From Nitrospirota bacterium (lineage in GTDB: Bacteria > Nitrospirota > Thermodesulfovibrionia > Thermodesulfovibrionales > UBA1546), in NCBI GenBank assembly GCA_016212165.1, contig JACRGY010000081.1, forward strand, positions 1 to 32,809: 32,809 bases of DNA, written 5' to 3'. Below the pieces are notes generated by a model that did no database searches, had not been told where the DNA came from, and saw nothing but the letters and a program-made list of their open reading frames with translations. Positions 31,426 through 32,809 of the stretch are shown in pieces. The position numbers and the translations under genes were made by a program. The first letter of the stretch is position 1. Each line of letters starts with the position of its first letter.

Positions 31426-32809
31426 TTATTTCACTGCCTTTAATTTCTTTTCAGGTTTCTTTTCCTGCTCAAAAAGCATCTGATCTATCGGGGCGCCGGC
31501 AGGGACCATCGGATAGACCTTTTCCTGCCAGTCAACAACAAAATCCATGAATACAGTCCGCTTTATCTTAAATGCCTCTTTGAGAACAGGTTCAACCTCG
31601 CTCGGTTTTGTTGCCCTAAGGCCGACCGCGCCATATGCCTCGGCAATCTTAACAAAGTCCGGCACAACATCAAGCTTTGTGTGAGAGTACCTTTCATCAA
31701 AAAATAACTCCTGCCATTGCCTGACCATGCCGAGGAACCTGTTGTTAAGTATAGCTACCTTTACAGGCAGTTTATTGATTACTGCCGTAGCAAGCTCCTG
31801 TATGTTCATCTGTATGCTCCCGTCACCCGCAACATCAATCACAAGTTTTTCAGGATGCGCGAATTGCGCGCCTATTGCAGCCGGGAAACCATAACCCATT
31901 GTTCCAAGGCCGCCTGATGTAAGCAGGGTCCTTGGTTTATCGAATTTGTAGAACTGGGCTGTCCACATCTGGTTCTGCCCCACTTCAGTTGTTATTATCG
32001 CATCTCCCTTTGTAAGCTCATATATCTTTTCAACAACAAACTGGGGCTTTATAATTTCATCGCTGTGCGTATAGGACATCGGCCTTTCTGCGCGCCACAT
32101 ATCTATCTGCTTGAGCCATGCCTTTCTGACCTCGTTCCACTGTTCTTTTACCTCTTCCTTTAATACCTTATTCATAACTGCAAGGACTCTTTTAACATCG
32201 CCTACAACAGGAACATCAACTCTGACATTCTTTTTTATTGATGTCGGGTCAATGTCTATATGAACGATCTTTGCATTCGGCGCAAAGGCATCAACCTTCC
32301 CTGTCACCCTGTCGTCAAAACGCATCCCGACAGCGATAATGAGGTCTGAGTCCTGGACTGCCTTATTTGCATAATAAGTCCCGTGCATCCCCAGCATGCC
32401 CAGGGAAAGTTTATGAGAGCCGGGAAAACCGCCAAGCCCCATCAATGTCATAGTAACCGGGATGTCAGTATGTTCCGCCAGTTCTTTTAATTCTTTTGCA
32501 GCTCCTGATATGATAACCCCACCGCCGGCTATGATTACCGGCTTTTTTGATTTTGCCATGAGATTGGCTGCCTGCGTAATCATCCACTTATTGCCTTCGT
32601 ATGTGGGCTTATAGCTCCTCATGTCAAGTTCAGGCCATGTGAAATCAGCCTTGCATGTGGTTACATCCTTTGGAAGGTCTATAAGAACAGGGCCCGGCCT
32701 TCCTGTAGATGCTATATAAAATGCCTCTTTTACTATCCTTGAAAGGTCGCTTACATCCTTAACGAGAAAGTTATATTTTGTGCAGGGCCTTGTGATGCCG
32801 ACAATATCA
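31426..32809 (-). CDS. ilvB: Acetolactate synthase large subunit (N-terminal part outside window)
   Basis: TPP- and FAD-dependent catalytic subunit of acetohydroxyacid synthase. The frame stays open through the right edge; residues upstream of the internal Met at 32622 read [19 protein letters not shown] and [14 protein letters not shown], as expected inside IlvB, so the gene continues beyond 32809. Visible are the central domain ([25 protein letters not shown]) and the TPP-binding domain ([50 protein letters not shown]). About 460 codons lie in the window. Confidence 0.97.
   Translation of the reverse strand, partial: DIVGITRPCTKYNFLVKDVSDLSRIVKEAFYIASTGRPGPVLIDLPKDVTTCKADFTWPELDMRSYKPTYEGNKWMITQAANLMAKSKKPVIIAGGGVIISGAAKELKELAEHTDIPVTMTLMGLGGFPGSHKLSLGMLGMHGTYYANKAVQDSDLIIAVGMRFDDRVTGKVDAFAPNAKIVHIDIDPTSIKKNVRVDVPVVGDVKRVLAVMNKVLKEEVKEQWNEVRKAWLKQIDMWRAERPMSYTHSDEIIKPQFVVEKIYELTKGDAIITTEVGQNQMWTAQFYKFDKPRTLLTSGGLGTMGYGFPAAIGAQFAHPEKLVIDVAGDGSIQMNIQELATAVINKLPVKVAILNNRFLGMVRQWQELFFDERYSHTKLDVVPDFVKIAEAYGAVGLRATKPSEVEPVLKEAFKIKRTVFMDFVVDWQEKVYPMVPAGAPIDQMLFEQEKKPEKKLKAVK

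Overview
The window reads as a chromosomal segment of a Gram-negative, probably environmental bacterium. It has an outer-membrane secretin, several lipobox proteins, sigma70-like promoters and Shine-Dalgarno (SD) sites. ClpC, a putative ApgM-type homoserine kinase and a GspK/L/M/C/D cluster occur together, which fits Nitrospirota or the delta-proteobacterial phyla. That placement is inference only; no rRNA or marker protein settles it.

Layout. Bases 1-150 hold the 3' end of a DDE transposase. Bases 211-3773 (plus strand) carry clpC, a TlpA-like thioredoxin and a DUF4416 protein. Bases 3835-5800 are accessory: a HigB/HigA-type toxin-antitoxin pair with an apparently leaderless toxin mRNA, a long hairpin, a HEPN-CBS protein and a small lipoprotein. 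Bases 5924-8872 (minus) hold proB, obgE and a receiver-AraC response regulator that probably starts at a TTG. Bases 9190-17281 (plus) are a second accessory block. It contains a tiny basic ORF coupled to a secreted protein, a C39-peptidase-like protein with altered catalytic residues, a patatin, a lipoprotein, two more HEPN-motif proteins, a secreted NTF2-like protein and an orphan ribbon-helix-helix antitoxin. Three transcription units in this block share a promoter-bearing repeat.

Bases 17290-32809 are one tightly packed minus-strand array. In transcription order: ilvB (cut by the window edge), ilvN, type II secretion genes gspK-gspL-gspM-gspC-gspD, a PA2779/PA2778/TPR envelope module, a JAMM protease, threonine synthase 2, a ThiS/CysO-like sulfur carrier, a stand-alone NIL domain, threonine synthase 1, a putative homoserine kinase, lysC and cysM. 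The lower half joins the aspartate-threonine pathway to a protein-thiocarboxylate sulfur-transfer set (carrier, JAMM protease, PLP synthase). That suggests carrier-dependent cysteine or homocysteine synthesis.

The two most unusual signals are: (1) a family of short arrays of degenerate 6-, 7- or 8-bp units, several arranged as inverted arrays, which sit in gaps and run into gene ends, start codons and signal-peptide codons between about 16.8 and 25.2 kb; and (2) the promoter-bearing repeat shared by three units of the 9-15 kb block.
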